DNA from: Calothrix sp. NIES-3974
GTDB taxonomy: Bacteria; Cyanobacteriota; Cyanobacteriia; Cyanobacteriales; Nostocaceae
Direction of reading: 5' to 3'
Assembly: GCF_002368395.1 (NCBI RefSeq)
Contig: NZ_AP018254.1
Location: forward strand, 5,084,001-5,148,000
DNA length: 64,000 bases
Shown: one piece after another, positions 55,021-63,622 of the stretch
Layout: the number at the start of each line of letters is the position of its first letter
How positions within the stretch are numbered: the stretch's first letter is position 1
Made by a program: the position numbers and the translations under genes
The notes under the pieces: generated by a model
What the model was told of the DNA's origin: nothing
The model's database searches: none
Seen by the model: the letters and a program-made list of their open reading frames with translations, nothing else

Positions 55021-55116
55021 TGTTTTTTGAATAATTTTGACCCATGGCGATCGCATTACTAACTATACTAAATGTGGACAAAAATAGTTAATGTAGCGCA
55101 GCTAGGACACGGGGTA

Positions 55117-55875
55117 ATGACACCATTTGTATTTGTGAGCGATTTAGACCACACTTTTGTCAATCACGACGTAGAGGAAGATAGACAACGCTGGGAACTG
55201 CAAGAAAAATTAGATGCTCATCGACAAAAATACGGTACCAAGATAGTTTATGCTACTGGGCGATCGCCCCAACTATACCAGGAATTAGCTGTAGAAAAAC
55301 AACTCATTTCACCCGATGCATTAGTTTTATCCGTGGGTACGGAGATATATATGCAAGGTAGCGATACACCAGATACGGAGTGGGTTAATTTATTAGCACA
55401 AAATTGGCAGAGGGAAACGGTTGTCAAAACGGCGGCGAAATTTCCAGAATTAAAAGCGCAACCAGATTCAGAACAACGCCAGTTTAAGGTGAGTTTTTGG
55501 CTGGAGGAGGAATATTCAGAAAAAATTTTGCCGGAAATTGAGTCAGAGTTGCGAAAATATGCTTTAAATATAAAGTTAATCTATAGTAGCGGAATTGACC
55601 TTGACATTGTTCCGGCGAACAGTGATAAAGGTCAAGCAATGCACTTCCTCCGTCAAAGGTGGGAATTTGCAGCTGCACAGACGGTTGCGTGTGGTGATTC
55701 TGGCAATGATATTGCATTGTTTGCAACTGGTGAGTCCAGGGGGATTATCGTTGGTAATGCTCGTCCGGAATTAATTCAGTGGCATCATCAAAATCCCAAC
55801 CCCAACCGCTACCTTGCGCAAAATATTTGTGCAGGGGGGATTCTCGAAGGACTAAACCATTTTGGGTTCTTATGA
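55117..55875 (+). CDS. Sucrose-phosphate phosphatase (HAD-IIB)
   Basis: Removes phosphate from sucrose-6-phosphate, the last step of sucrose synthesis. The ATG at 55117 ([15 protein letters not shown], with GGGG upstream) gives 252 aa, a normal size. The upstream ATG at 55072 adds 15 residues not expected in the family. HAD motif I is SDLDHT (nucleophile and acid aspartates), motif II is the YATGRSP serine/threonine region, motif III is the lysine in NSDKGQAM, and motif IV is [11 protein letters not shown]. The gene's stop overlaps the ruvA start by 4 bp (ATGA), so the two are translationally coupled. Divergent to the P450. Confidence 0.9.
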   Translation: MTPFVFVSDLDHTFVNHDVEEDRQRWELQEKLDAHRQKYGTKIVYATGRSPQLYQELAVEKQLISPDALVLSVGTEIYMQGSDTPDTEWVNLLAQNWQRETVVKTAAKFPELKAQPDSEQRQFKVSFWLEEEYSEKILPEIESELRKYALNIKLIYSSGIDLDIVPANSDKGQAMHFLRQRWEFAAAQTVACGDSGNDIALFATGESRGIIVGNARPELIQWHHQNPNPNRYLAQNICAGGILEGLNHFGFL

Positions 55876-56504
55876 TTAGTTATCTTAAAGGAATTGTTGC
55901 TGGCGTTCAAAGTGGTAATGGTAATCGTCACATTCTCACCTTGGAGGTGAATGGAATCGGTTATGATTTACAAGTACCAGCCCGTTTGGCCCAGCAGTTA
56001 CCCAATTCGGGTGATATGGTACAGGTATTTACCCATTATCAGGTGCGGGAAGAAGTACCATTTTTGTATGGGTTTGCTTCCCCCGCAGAACGGGATTTAT
56101 TTCGGTATTTAATTGGTGTCAGTGGGATTGGTGCGGCATTAGCGATCGCACTTTTAGATACCCTAGAATTACCTGAGTTAGTCCAAGCAATTGTCACTGC
56201 TAATGTGCAATTATTAATACAAGCTCCAGGTGTGGGGAAAAAGACCGCCGAGCGTATTTGTTTGGAACTGAAGAGTAAATTAATCGAATGGCGCAAAACA
56301 GCAGGCTTCTTTGTCGCCACAGAGGGACCTGCTTCTGGTATCCTAGATGAAGTCCAAAGCACTTTACTGGCACTTGGGTATACGGCAAGTGAGGTGAGCC
56401 ATGCTTTACACTTTGTCAGTGAGGATATTGGTTTGGCGAAAGATGCCTATGTGGAGGAATGGATTCGCCAAGCGATCGCCCATTTAAGTAGCGAACAGGT
56501 TTAG
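55872..56504 (+). CDS. ruvA: Holliday junction branch-migration protein RuvA
   Basis: Binds four-way DNA junctions and loads RuvB helicase in recombination repair. The ATG at 55872 ([14 protein letters not shown]) gives 210 aa, standard for RuvA; longer frames upstream overlap the phosphatase gene. Domain I is the OB-like N-terminal barrel ([24 protein letters not shown]). Domain II has two helix-hairpin-helix motifs ([16 protein letters not shown] and [20 protein letters not shown]). Domain III (about 160-210) is the mobile RuvB-binding module ([15 protein letters not shown]). It overlaps the upstream phosphatase stop by 4 bp, an unusual functional partner. ruvB is not in the window. Confidence 0.95.
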   Translation: MISYLKGIVAGVQSGNGNRHILTLEVNGIGYDLQVPARLAQQLPNSGDMVQVFTHYQVREEVPFLYGFASPAERDLFRYLIGVSGIGAALAIALLDTLELPELVQAIVTANVQLLIQAPGVGKKTAERICLELKSKLIEWRKTAGFFVATEGPASGILDEVQSTLLALGYTASEVSHALHFVSEDIGLAKDAYVEEWIRQAIAHLSSEQV

Positions 56505-56706
56505 TTAATGGGAATTCGACGGATTTGAAACTCTATAATCCTTGTGAATCCAATATTTTGGATGTTCAGGTTCCAGTTAACCTCTAGTACCGTTTGACTT
56601 TGGAGAGGGAGTAGGGGATGCGGGGAAAGAAAATATGTCAAAGTTTTTGTAGAATGGTATAAGTATTAGTTGAGAACAAAGTCAATAACTGGCTATTCCC
56701 AGTTTA

Positions 56707-56813
56707 CTATAGCAATCTGGTGCCATTTGTGAGAAAACACTTAAATAAAAATCCTTAATTTACAGGCATTCTAGCTTTGATTTCTTCTCACGTATCATTT
56801 AGGACTGCTATAG
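56707..56813. repeat. MITE-like element, CTATAGCARTC ends, copy 2 (short)
   Basis: Ends are CTATAGCAATCT and, inverted, GGACTGCTATAG, separated by about 83 bp (contains TTGTGAGAAAACACT and TTCTTCTCACG, which also fold back). The sequence flanking it matches R1 copy 1 on both sides, so the insertion site is visible. Confidence 0.75.
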
Positions 56814-56982
56814 TCCTATTCTCAATAGATGAGGAGGTTTTTAAAAACCTTTTATTTTCCACGAATATTGCTGGACAAGAATTGAGCTTCTCTGTAGGGG
56901 TAGGGAAGGGAGAATAGGGTTGGAGGAAATGCTTTGATATCGATTCTCTTGTACTTTGAAATCGAAATCGAAATCAATGAAA

Positions 56983-57113
56983 CTATAGCAATCCGATTTA
57001 AGTAGTGAAAAATTGTGTGCCGTTGACTGGTGACTATTAACCGTCAACAGTCAACCGTCAACCGTTAGCAACCCTACATATAAGATTTCACAAATTATTG
57101 AGGACTGCGGTAA
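56983..57113. repeat. MITE-like element, CTATAGCAATCC ends, copy 3
   Basis: Nearly the same interior as 42793-42913 (TTAAGTAGTGAAAAATTG, CGTTGACTGG, CAACCGTCAACCGT, AAGATTTCACAAAT), with one extra CAACCGT repeat. Ends CTATAGCAATCC and AGGACTGCGGTAA. Confidence 0.75.
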
Positions 57114-57171
57114 CTGTAAGAGCTTTCAAATCCAAAATCCAAAATCCAAAATCTAAAATCGAATAATCCAA

Positions 57172-57882
57172 TTACATTTGCCTCACATGAGGTTTCCCAT
57201 CCTTGACCTCACCAATGAGAACAATATCCGCACAGTTGACAAAAATACCATTTTCCAGAACTCCGGGAATATTATTAATTGTTTTCTCCAAATTTACTGG
57301 GTCAGGGATATCGTCAAAACGTACATCAATTACCATATTTCCTTGGTCAGTAATTACTGGTCCAGCCTTTTTCACACCCATGCGCAATTCCGGCTTTCCT
57401 CCTAATTTGGTTAGCGTATTCATCACCGGAGTCATCGCCATCGGAATCACCTCCACAGGGACAGCAAATACTGACCCTAATTTAGCAACTAATTTACCGC
57501 TATCAACGACCACCACAAACTGATTCGCCAAATAATCAACCACCTTTTCCCGTGTATGAGCAGCACCACCACCCTTAATCAAATTTTTTTGGGGGTCAAC
57601 CTCATCTGCACCATCAATGGCAATATCGATGTGGTCAATTGCATCCAGGGTGACAAGGGGAATACCATATTTTTTCGCTAGAACTTCCGCTTGAAAGGAA
57701 GTCGGAATGCCAACTATATCCTGCAATTCCCCTGATTTCAGCCTTTCGCCGATATATTGAATTGCATAGGCGGTTGTTGAACCTGTACCTAAACCCACAA
57801 TCATCCCTGATTTTACCAAAGCAGCTGCGGCTTTGCCTACCTCTTGTTTCATGAGGGTTGTGGGGTCTAATCCTGCGGTCAT
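57172..57882 (-). CDS. rpiA: Ribose-5-phosphate isomerase A
   Basis: Interconverts ribose-5-phosphate and ribulose-5-phosphate in the Calvin and pentose phosphate cycles. 236 aa from the ATG at 57882, which has AGGAG 9 bp upstream; the TTG at 57888 is unlikely. Motifs are [13 protein letters not shown] (phosphate-binding loop), [10 protein letters not shown] (catalytic Asp) and [15 protein letters not shown] (Lys and Glu). Family length and order are intact. Its 3' end abuts the heptamer array and repeat stack. Confidence 0.95.
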   Translation of the reverse strand: MTAGLDPTTLMKQEVGKAAAALVKSGMIVGLGTGSTTAYAIQYIGERLKSGELQDIVGIPTSFQAEVLAKKYGIPLVTLDAIDHIDIAIDGADEVDPQKNLIKGGGAAHTREKVVDYLANQFVVVVDSGKLVAKLGSVFAVPVEVIPMAMTPVMNTLTKLGGKPELRMGVKKAGPVITDQGNMVIDVRFDDIPDPVNLEKTINNIPGVLENGIFVNCADIVLIGEVKDGKPHVRQM

Positions 57883-58068
57883 TCCCAAAGCTCCTGATTA
57901 TTATTTCTTGGCATTTAGTGATTACATGTCCATCCTACCCCTAGAAGGGGAAGTTTCGGGACTCTTAACTAGGAAGCAATTCTGTTTTTTCTTCCTAACC
58001 CATGAAATATCTAAGTAACTTTGGGCACACTAACTATAGAAATTTGAATGTGTCTGAATATCCAAACC

Positions 58069-59046
58069 ATGCTTTTTGACATTACAGTTGCCATTACCAC
58101 TTACAACGGTGCGGAGAGGGTAGGTCAAGTTTTAGACTTACTCCAACATCAAACCGGAGTGGAAAATATATCATGGGAAATAATCGTTGTTGATAATAAT
58201 AGCAGCGATCGCACAGCTGAGGTGATCCAAGCATATCAACAAAGTTGGCAAGGAAGCGCTAGATTGCGGTATGTATTTGAAGGGAAACAGGGATTAGCCT
58301 ATGCACGCGATCGCGCAGTCAATGAAGCTGATAGTCCTTGGGTGGGTTTTTTGGATGATGATAACCTTCCTGCAAGTAATTGGGTTGCAGCAGCCTATAA
58401 TTTTGCTACGGAACATCCAGAAGCGGGTGCGATCGCCAGTCAAATCCACGGTTTATTTGCAACGGAACCAGATCAAGAGTTAAAACAAATCCTCTTCTAT
58501 CTAGCAATTACCGAACGTGGTGAAAAACCTCTGCGATACGAACCCAAGCAAAAGGGTGTTCCACCGGGAGCAGGAATTGTCATCCGTCGTCAAGCTTGGT
58601 TGGAATCGGTTCCTAAACAACTATTATTTATCGGTAGAACTGCAAAATCATTCGTTGGTGCAGAAGACGCAGAAGCATTACTACATATTCACAACCACGG
58701 TTGGGAAATTTGGTACAACCCAGCAATGGAAATTCAGCATGTGATTCCAGCATGGCGATTACAACGAGATTATTTAACTAAACTTATGCGGGGAATTGGT
58801 TTAAGTCGTTACTATTTACGTATGTTATTAATTCCTGCATGGAAGCGTCCTCTAGGATTGGTAATATATTTAGTCAATGATTTCCGTAAACTCCTCATCT
58901 ACTGGTTACGCAATCGTCAGGAAATCTCAGAAAATCTGGTTATTGCTTGTGAATTTGAACGTCTATTCGGTTCCCTCCTTAGTCCCTTTTATACATGGAA
59001 AATTCGTCTTCATAATTATTTTCACAAGTCATTAACAGTCAACTAA
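58069..59046 (+). CDS. hpsE: Glycosyltransferase family 2, HpsE type (hormogonium polysaccharide)
   Basis: 325 aa from ATG 58069; ATG 58048 would add seven residues. GT-A fold: FDITVAITTYNGAERVGQVL at the N-terminus, IIVVDNNSSDRTAEV (nucleotide-binding), VGFLDDDNLPASNWV (DXD metal site) and GVPPGAGIVIRRQAW. Later, GAEDAEALLHIHNHGWEIWY is a second catalytic loop. The sequence agrees, from memory, with HpsE of the Nostoc hormogonium polysaccharide locus, needed for the slime that hormogonia glide on. First of four same-strand glycosyltransferase genes. The cluster lacks the HpsA-D pseudopilin-like genes within the window. Confidence 0.78.
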   Translation: MLFDITVAITTYNGAERVGQVLDLLQHQTGVENISWEIIVVDNNSSDRTAEVIQAYQQSWQGSARLRYVFEGKQGLAYARDRAVNEADSPWVGFLDDDNLPASNWVAAAYNFATEHPEAGAIASQIHGLFATEPDQELKQILFYLAITERGEKPLRYEPKQKGVPPGAGIVIRRQAWLESVPKQLLFIGRTAKSFVGAEDAEALLHIHNHGWEIWYNPAMEIQHVIPAWRLQRDYLTKLMRGIGLSRYYLRMLLIPAWKRPLGLVIYLVNDFRKLLIYWLRNRQEISENLVIACEFERLFGSLLSPFYTWKIRLHNYFHKSLTVN

Positions 59047-59167
59047 AAATCTCTGCAATTTCACTGATGATAATTGAATTAAAAGCACATTATTATTTAT
59101 AGTCTGTTAGTAGTTAATTATCAAAAAAATACCAATTTCCCAAAATCCAACAGATAAATTTTACTTG

Positions 59168-59236
59168 TAGAGACGCGATATATCGCGTCTAATAATGATA
59201 TATCGCGTCTAATAATGATATATCACATCTACTAAT
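59168..59236. repeat. GAGACG-family palindrome expanded into a 20-bp tandem repeat
   Basis: GTAGAGACGCGATATATCGCGTCT at 59168-59190. The unit GATATATCGCGTCTAATAAT then repeats at 59177-59196 and 59197-59216, with a degenerate third copy at 59217-59236 (GATATATCACATCTACTAAT). As at 24981, a palindrome has seeded a tandem array. Confidence 0.85.
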
Positions 59237-59274
59237 ATTCATATATGTATTACTAGTAATTCAAAAATAATTAA

Positions 59275-60270
59275 ATGCCAGAAGTATCCGTAATTATTCC
59301 TGTATACAATGCCCAGGAAACCATTCAAGAAACAATTAACAGCGTTTTAAATCAATCATTTACAGACTTTGAACTCATTATTATTAATGCAGGCTCCACC
59401 GACAGAACATTATCAATTATCAGGGAATTTACAGATACACGGATTCAGGTTTTTAATTATAAACCGGCCAATGTCGCTGTTAATCGCAATCGTGGTTTTA
59501 ACCACACTCAAGGTAAATATATCACCTTTTTAGATGCCGATGATTTATGGACATCAGATAAGCTAGCAGACCAAGTTCAAACCCTAATTGAAAATCCAGA
59601 TGCAGCCGTTGTTTATAGCTGGACAGATTGTATTGATGAACAAGGTAAAATAATTCGTCACTGTTCCTATCCCCGATGGAATGGTGATGTTTATCCCCAA
59701 TTATTACTAGATGATTTTATTGGTAGCGGTTCCAATGTGATGATGCGTCGGGAAGCATTTATAAGTATTGGTGGATTTGATGAAAGTCTTACAAATGCGC
59801 AAGATACAGATATGTGGATACGTCTTGCTCAACTATATCAATTTGCAGTGGTGACTAAATCTCAAATACGTTATCGTATTCGGAGTAATTCCATGTCATC
59901 AAATATTATAGGGTTAGAAAAATCGAATTTAAAAGTTATAGAAAGGGCGTTTTCCCATAGCAAAGCTCAATCATATCAGCATCTCAAACGTGACAGTTTA
60001 GGTAATCTCTATAAATATTTAAGTTATAAATCCTTAGATGTATTACCGGGTCAACAAAAAAATTGGCACATCATACGCTTTTTGTTTAACACTATTTATT
60101 ATGATGTTTCAATGTTAATCAAACCGATTATTTATAAAGCTATTTTCAAGCTAATTATCATGGCAATTTTACCTGGAAATTTAGCTCAGAATATTTTGGG
60201 TAAATATCCCAAAGTAGCCAATACTAGTACATTCCTGGGTTATGAAAAGTTACCCGTAATACCAATTTAA
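59275..60270 (+). CDS. Glycosyltransferase family 2
   Basis: 331 aa, cytoplasmic face of the membrane. GT2 signature: VSVIIPVYNAQETIQETINS at residues 4-23, IINAGSTDRTLSI (sugar-nucleotide binding; the usual D of NDGS is A here), VNRNRGFNHTQGKYITFLDADD with the DXD motif, then GSNVMMRREAF and a catalytic loop NAQDTDMWIRLAQ. The C-terminal 100 residues are hydrophobic and basic, suggesting membrane association. It is clearly paralogous to the next gene (same blocks in the same order). Acts presumably in the same polysaccharide as HpsE. The donor is unknown. Confidence 0.88.
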   Translation: MPEVSVIIPVYNAQETIQETINSVLNQSFTDFELIIINAGSTDRTLSIIREFTDTRIQVFNYKPANVAVNRNRGFNHTQGKYITFLDADDLWTSDKLADQVQTLIENPDAAVVYSWTDCIDEQGKIIRHCSYPRWNGDVYPQLLLDDFIGSGSNVMMRREAFISIGGFDESLTNAQDTDMWIRLAQLYQFAVVTKSQIRYRIRSNSMSSNIIGLEKSNLKVIERAFSHSKAQSYQHLKRDSLGNLYKYLSYKSLDVLPGQQKNWHIIRFLFNTIYYDVSMLIKPIIYKAIFKLIIMAILPGNLAQNILGKYPKVANTSTFLGYEKLPVIPI

Positions 60271-60310
60271 AAAATAATGCCAAAGAGAAATCGTGTTTAT
60301 GGTAATGGTA

Positions 60311-60332
60311 GAGACGTAATATATTACGTCTC
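60311..60332. repeat. Dispersed palindrome, GAGACG arms, core TAATATATTA
   Basis: Perfect 22-bp palindrome GAGACG-TAATATATTA-CGTCTC in the spacer between the two GT2 genes. Same core as 4511 and 24021. Confidence 0.85.
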
Positions 60333-60483
60333 CAGGTCTCATATCCTGGATATACTAAACAATTTGTAAATGGGTATAAGTTAATGATATCAACAGTTGA
60401 GAAGTGTTTTTTTTGATAAATCTAAGTAATAAAACATCATCTTGCTAAAAACCTGACTTCTGAAAATAAATCCAAAAGCCAAA

Positions 60484-61428
60484 ATGGTATCAGTTATTAT
60501 TCCCGTCTACAATGGTGAAAAGACTATTCAAGCAACCATAGCATCAGTCCAACAACAAACCTTTAATGATATTGAAATTATTATTATCAACGACGGTTCC
60601 ACTGATAAAACTGTAGAAATTATTCACCAAATTCAAGATAAACGAATTAAAATATTTCACTACGAGAATGCTGGACTTTCTGCAAGTCGTAATCGAGGAA
60701 TTACCCAAGCAAGTAGTGATTTAGTCGCGTTTATCGATGCTGACGACCTATGGATACCAGATAAACTTGCTAGTCAATTACAAGCTTTAGAAAACCATCC
60801 GGATGCGGATATAGCCTATAGTTGGACAGATTATATTGATGCTGCTGGTAACTTTCATAAATCCGGTCGTCGAATTAATGCTAACGGAAACATTTATCAG
60901 CAATTACTCCTGGGAAATATCCTGGAAAATGGTTCTAATCCCTTAATTCGTAAATGGGTTTTTGAGCAAGTAGGTGGTTTTGATGAATCCCTGACAGCAG
61001 CAGAAGATTGGGATATGTACCTCCGATTAGCAGCAAATTATCAATTTGTTTGTACGCAAAAAGTCGGGGTTTTATATCGAGTTACTGCTAACTCCATGTC
61101 TACTAATCTCATCCATCAAGAACAAGCTTCTGTAACTGTGATTAATCGCGCATTTAATCATCCTGTTGCTATGCAACTACAATCATTAAAAAAACAGTCT
61201 CTAGCCAATATATATAAATACCTACTATTTCGTTGTCTAGAAATTGAGCCAAAACATCGAGACGGAAAGCTTGCAGGGAAATATCTCTGGCAGTTTATCA
61301 AACATGACGTGGATAGACATCAACAAATACGAATCATCCTGATTGCTTTTTTACAAATCCTATTTCCCCAAATATACTCCTATGGCAAACATCTTATTAA
61401 CCGGAAATCCCCATATTATGGGGTTTAA
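60484..61428 (+). CDS. Glycosyltransferase family 2 (paralogue of the preceding gene)
   Basis: 314 aa. MVSVIIPVYNGEKTIQATIA, IIIINDGSTDKTVEI (intact NDGS, unlike its neighbour), SASRNRGITQASSDLVAFIDADD with DXD, ENGSNPLIRKWVF and a catalytic loop AAEDWDMYLRLAANY. A basic, hydrophobic C-terminus (LWQFIKHDVDRHQQIRIILIAF) suggests peripheral membrane binding. It shares roughly the same architecture as 59275-60270, so the pair arose by duplication. The 3' end overlaps the start of the next gene, a sign of tight operon organisation. Confidence 0.9.
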   Translation: MVSVIIPVYNGEKTIQATIASVQQQTFNDIEIIIINDGSTDKTVEIIHQIQDKRIKIFHYENAGLSASRNRGITQASSDLVAFIDADDLWIPDKLASQLQALENHPDADIAYSWTDYIDAAGNFHKSGRRINANGNIYQQLLLGNILENGSNPLIRKWVFEQVGGFDESLTAAEDWDMYLRLAANYQFVCTQKVGVLYRVTANSMSTNLIHQEQASVTVINRAFNHPVAMQLQSLKKQSLANIYKYLLFRCLEIEPKHRDGKLAGKYLWQFIKHDVDRHQQIRIILIAFLQILFPQIYSYGKHLINRKSPYYGV

Positions 61429-62530
61429 CTCACCCCGTCATTCCCAACATTACCTCATCAAGACAACAGCAATTAATAAATTCGCCAAAATCTGGCGACC
61501 CCTAGAAGGATTAGCCCTGTGGAAATATAATCCAGAAAAATACGATTTAATTCATTCTTTTAATGCTATCCCCATCACCAATCAACCCCTAATTATCACC
61601 ACCGAATCTTTTCTTCCTCGAACCCTAGGAACTGGTGGAGAAATTTTTAAAAACATCCTACGTCAGCGATTAATTCGCAGTAATTGCCACAAAATTATTG
61701 CCATGTCAGAATATGCAATTATCAAATTCAAAAAACAAAATGAAGATTGGCGGTTTCTCGAAAATATCTTGGAGAAAACAGAAATAATTTTTCCGAATGT
61801 GCCTATTCGAGCTACACAACCCAAGCAGTACCAACCAGGTACACAACTTCAGGTAATCTTTGTTGGTAATCACGTTGCTCGTAAGGGTGGTATTGTCGCA
61901 TTACGGACAGCAAAAAAAGCTTTAAAATTTGGCTTACCGATTCAATTTCATATTGCATCCCGATTGGTTTGTGGAAATGATATGTATATGGATGCCAAAA
62001 ATCCAGATAGATATAAACCGGATTTGGAATTATTAAAATTAGAAAACGTCACCTGTCATGGATTTATCAAAAATCAACAAGTATTGGAATTATTATCCCA
62101 AAGTCACATCCAACTTTTAGCTTCCCTAGATGATACCTTTGGTTTTAGTGTGATTGAGGGATTTGCAGCAGCAACACCAGCAATTACAACGAATGTGTGT
62201 GCTTTACCGGAGTTTGTCCATCACCATGAAAATGGGTTTGTACTCGATTTGGAGTTAAACGCGTATCGTAATTGGATACACCGTTATGGGGATGATTATC
62301 GAGATTGGGTAAGTGATGCTAAACGCGCTACAGATGAGTATTGGCAAATTCTAGATTCTACCTATGAATATCTGGCTGATTTAACTTTGGAATATTTACA
62401 ATCTTTAATTGATAATCCGCAGTTGTATGGGAAATTAAGTACGGGTGCTTTAAATCAAGCGGTGAATCATCACAACGCCGTCACCACTGGGAAGCGTTTA
62501 GATTGTCTGTACTCACAAATATTGATCTAA
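61382..62530 (+). CDS. Glycosyltransferase family 4 (GT-B)
   Basis: 382 aa from ATG 61382, overlapping the previous gene by 47 bp; ATG 61418 (MGFNSPRHSQHY) would shorten the overlap to 11 bp. N-terminal acceptor domain (about 1-180), then the donor domain. LQVIFVGNHVARKGGIVALR marks the start of the GT-B donor half. The retaining-GT4 motif is in the stretch FGFSVIEGFAAATPAITTNV (the E-x7-E region; only one Glu is obvious here) with LPEFVHHHENGFVL after it. No transmembrane helix. Last of the four same-strand glycosyltransferase genes, likely completing the same glycan. Confidence 0.85.
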   Translation: MANILLTGNPHIMGFNSPRHSQHYLIKTTAINKFAKIWRPLEGLALWKYNPEKYDLIHSFNAIPITNQPLIITTESFLPRTLGTGGEIFKNILRQRLIRSNCHKIIAMSEYAIIKFKKQNEDWRFLENILEKTEIIFPNVPIRATQPKQYQPGTQLQVIFVGNHVARKGGIVALRTAKKALKFGLPIQFHIASRLVCGNDMYMDAKNPDRYKPDLELLKLENVTCHGFIKNQQVLELLSQSHIQLLASLDDTFGFSVIEGFAAATPAITTNVCALPEFVHHHENGFVLDLELNAYRNWIHRYGDDYRDWVSDAKRATDEYWQILDSTYEYLADLTLEYLQSLIDNPQLYGKLSTGALNQAVNHHNAVTTGKRLDCLYSQILI

Positions 62531-63092
62531 AGGTAATATCAGTTGATATTGAAGTTTTAAATCCACATTGTACGATGCCCGGTTAAACACTTGTCATTAC
62601 TGAGGAAGTGAAAAAAATCCCACAGTCCTTGCGATCGCTTGAGACAGATCAAATCCTGTATTTCTCACGAGTGATAAGGGTTGAGCTATGGGTTGTTTTT
62701 CCTACTACTCCCTATTCCCTGAAAGTTTTAGGGGTTTGTGAGAAATCCGGGAAATGACTCAAAGCTTTGCTAAATATGCATTAATTCGATGCAGTTTCAG
62801 AGAAACCCTACCCAGACATGATTTCGATGCTGTCAGGTTCTCCTTACCCCAACTAAACCCAAAAAAATGTTCATCCCTACTGCCTCAAATATGACCCAAT
62901 GATAGGTAAATTGTTTAGTTTCTTTACCTCAAAAGCTTACAGTAAGCGGCTTTGCAAATTCTCGTGATTATCATTCTCATACAATAGGGTATATTAGTCC
63001 CTTGAAGCCACATTTTTATCCTAACAGAAGTTCCCCTTATCAGTCAACCTCTCAAAATCTGAAACAGGAACATTCCCCAGTTTCGTTATTAT
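62531..63092. other. Spacer with fold-back copy E
   Basis: No gene. Reversed fold-back element at 62654-62749 (TATTTCTCACGAGTGATAAGG ... GGGTTTGTGAGAAATCCGG) with CTACTCCCTATTCCCTG heptamers inside. The rest, 62750-63092, has no recognisable element. The ziaR gene ends at 63093. Confidence 0.5.
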
Positions 63093-63494
63093 TTACCAGC
63101 TAGGCTCCTGTAGGTGTTCTAAAACTTCTTTGTAAAGGTGAATAATGTGGTCGTCAGCTAGACCGTAATATACATTGCGCCCTTCTCGTCGATATTTGAC
63201 TAAACGTTGCGATCGCAAAATTCGTAGCTGATGGGAAACCGCAGACTCACTGACTTGCACTACTGCAGCCAAGTCACAAACACAGAGTTCTCGATGGGCC
63301 AATGCAGACAGCAAACGCAGACGGTTGGGGTCAGCCAATGCATTAAAAAACTCCGCCATCTGTTGAGCCTGATTTACAGATATTATTTCTGGTTGCACCT
63401 GACGCACCTGCTCCAGATGAACAAGATAATCGTCGCAACTGGGGGTATCTTCGTGGTGCAGAGACTGGGATGTTGAAGGGGAGGTTTTGCTCAT
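63093..63494 (-). CDS. ziaR: ArsR/SmtB-family zinc-sensing repressor (ZiaR-like)
   Basis: 133 aa winged-helix repressor that releases DNA when zinc binds. The alpha3 sensory helix region reads [11 protein letters not shown] with both cysteines of a CVC motif; the DNA-binding helix is [17 protein letters not shown]. The alpha5 site is [14 protein letters not shown], which has the Asp and His ligands of SmtB/ZiaR. An N-terminal His/Cys segment ([14 protein letters not shown]) adds a second set of ligands, as in ZiaR-type sensors. Divergent from ziaA with a palindromic operator between. By analogy it represses ziaA in low zinc. Cadmium, lead or cobalt sensing by relatives cannot be excluded. Confidence 0.9.
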   Translation of the reverse strand: MSKTSPSTSQSLHHEDTPSCDDYLVHLEQVRQVQPEIISVNQAQQMAEFFNALADPNRLRLLSALAHRELCVCDLAAVVQVSESAVSHQLRILRSQRLVKYRREGRNVYYGLADDHIIHLYKEVLEHLQEPSW

Positions 63495-63540
63495 AAAGAC
63501 TGGTTTTTATTGGGCAATGATTATTATTTTAACATTCAAA

Positions 63541-63564
63541 ATATCTGAATATATGTTCAGATAT
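63541..63564. promoter_or_regulatory. SmtB/ZiaR operator in the ziaR-ziaA spacer
   Basis: ATATCTGAA at 63541-63549, TATATG, then TTCAGATAT at 63556-63564. The arms are perfect 9-bp inverted repeats. They match the SmtB/ZiaR type operator, whose arms read TGAA-type with TTCA opposite. It lies 47 bp from the ziaR start and 59 bp from the ziaA start, where it could control both. Confidence 0.88.
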
Positions 63565-63622
63565 TTTATGGTTTGTGTTATAGTTGGGAGGAGTTCTCCT
63601 TTGAGCACCAAACAAAACCCCT

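Larger units (their letters stand above)
56535..57158. repeat. Stack of nested dispersed repeats
   Basis: No gene. R1 copy 2 (56535-56886) matches 2521-2697 but is interrupted twice. The first insert, about 56587-56666 (TAGTACCGTTTGACTTTGGAG ... GAATGGTATAAGT), is related to 26846-26938. The second is the CTATAGCARTC-type element at 56707-56813. Then a second MITE of that family lies at 56983-57113 and four TCCAAAA/TCTAAAA heptamers at 57131-57158, ending 13 bp before the rpiA stop codon. Confidence 0.75.
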
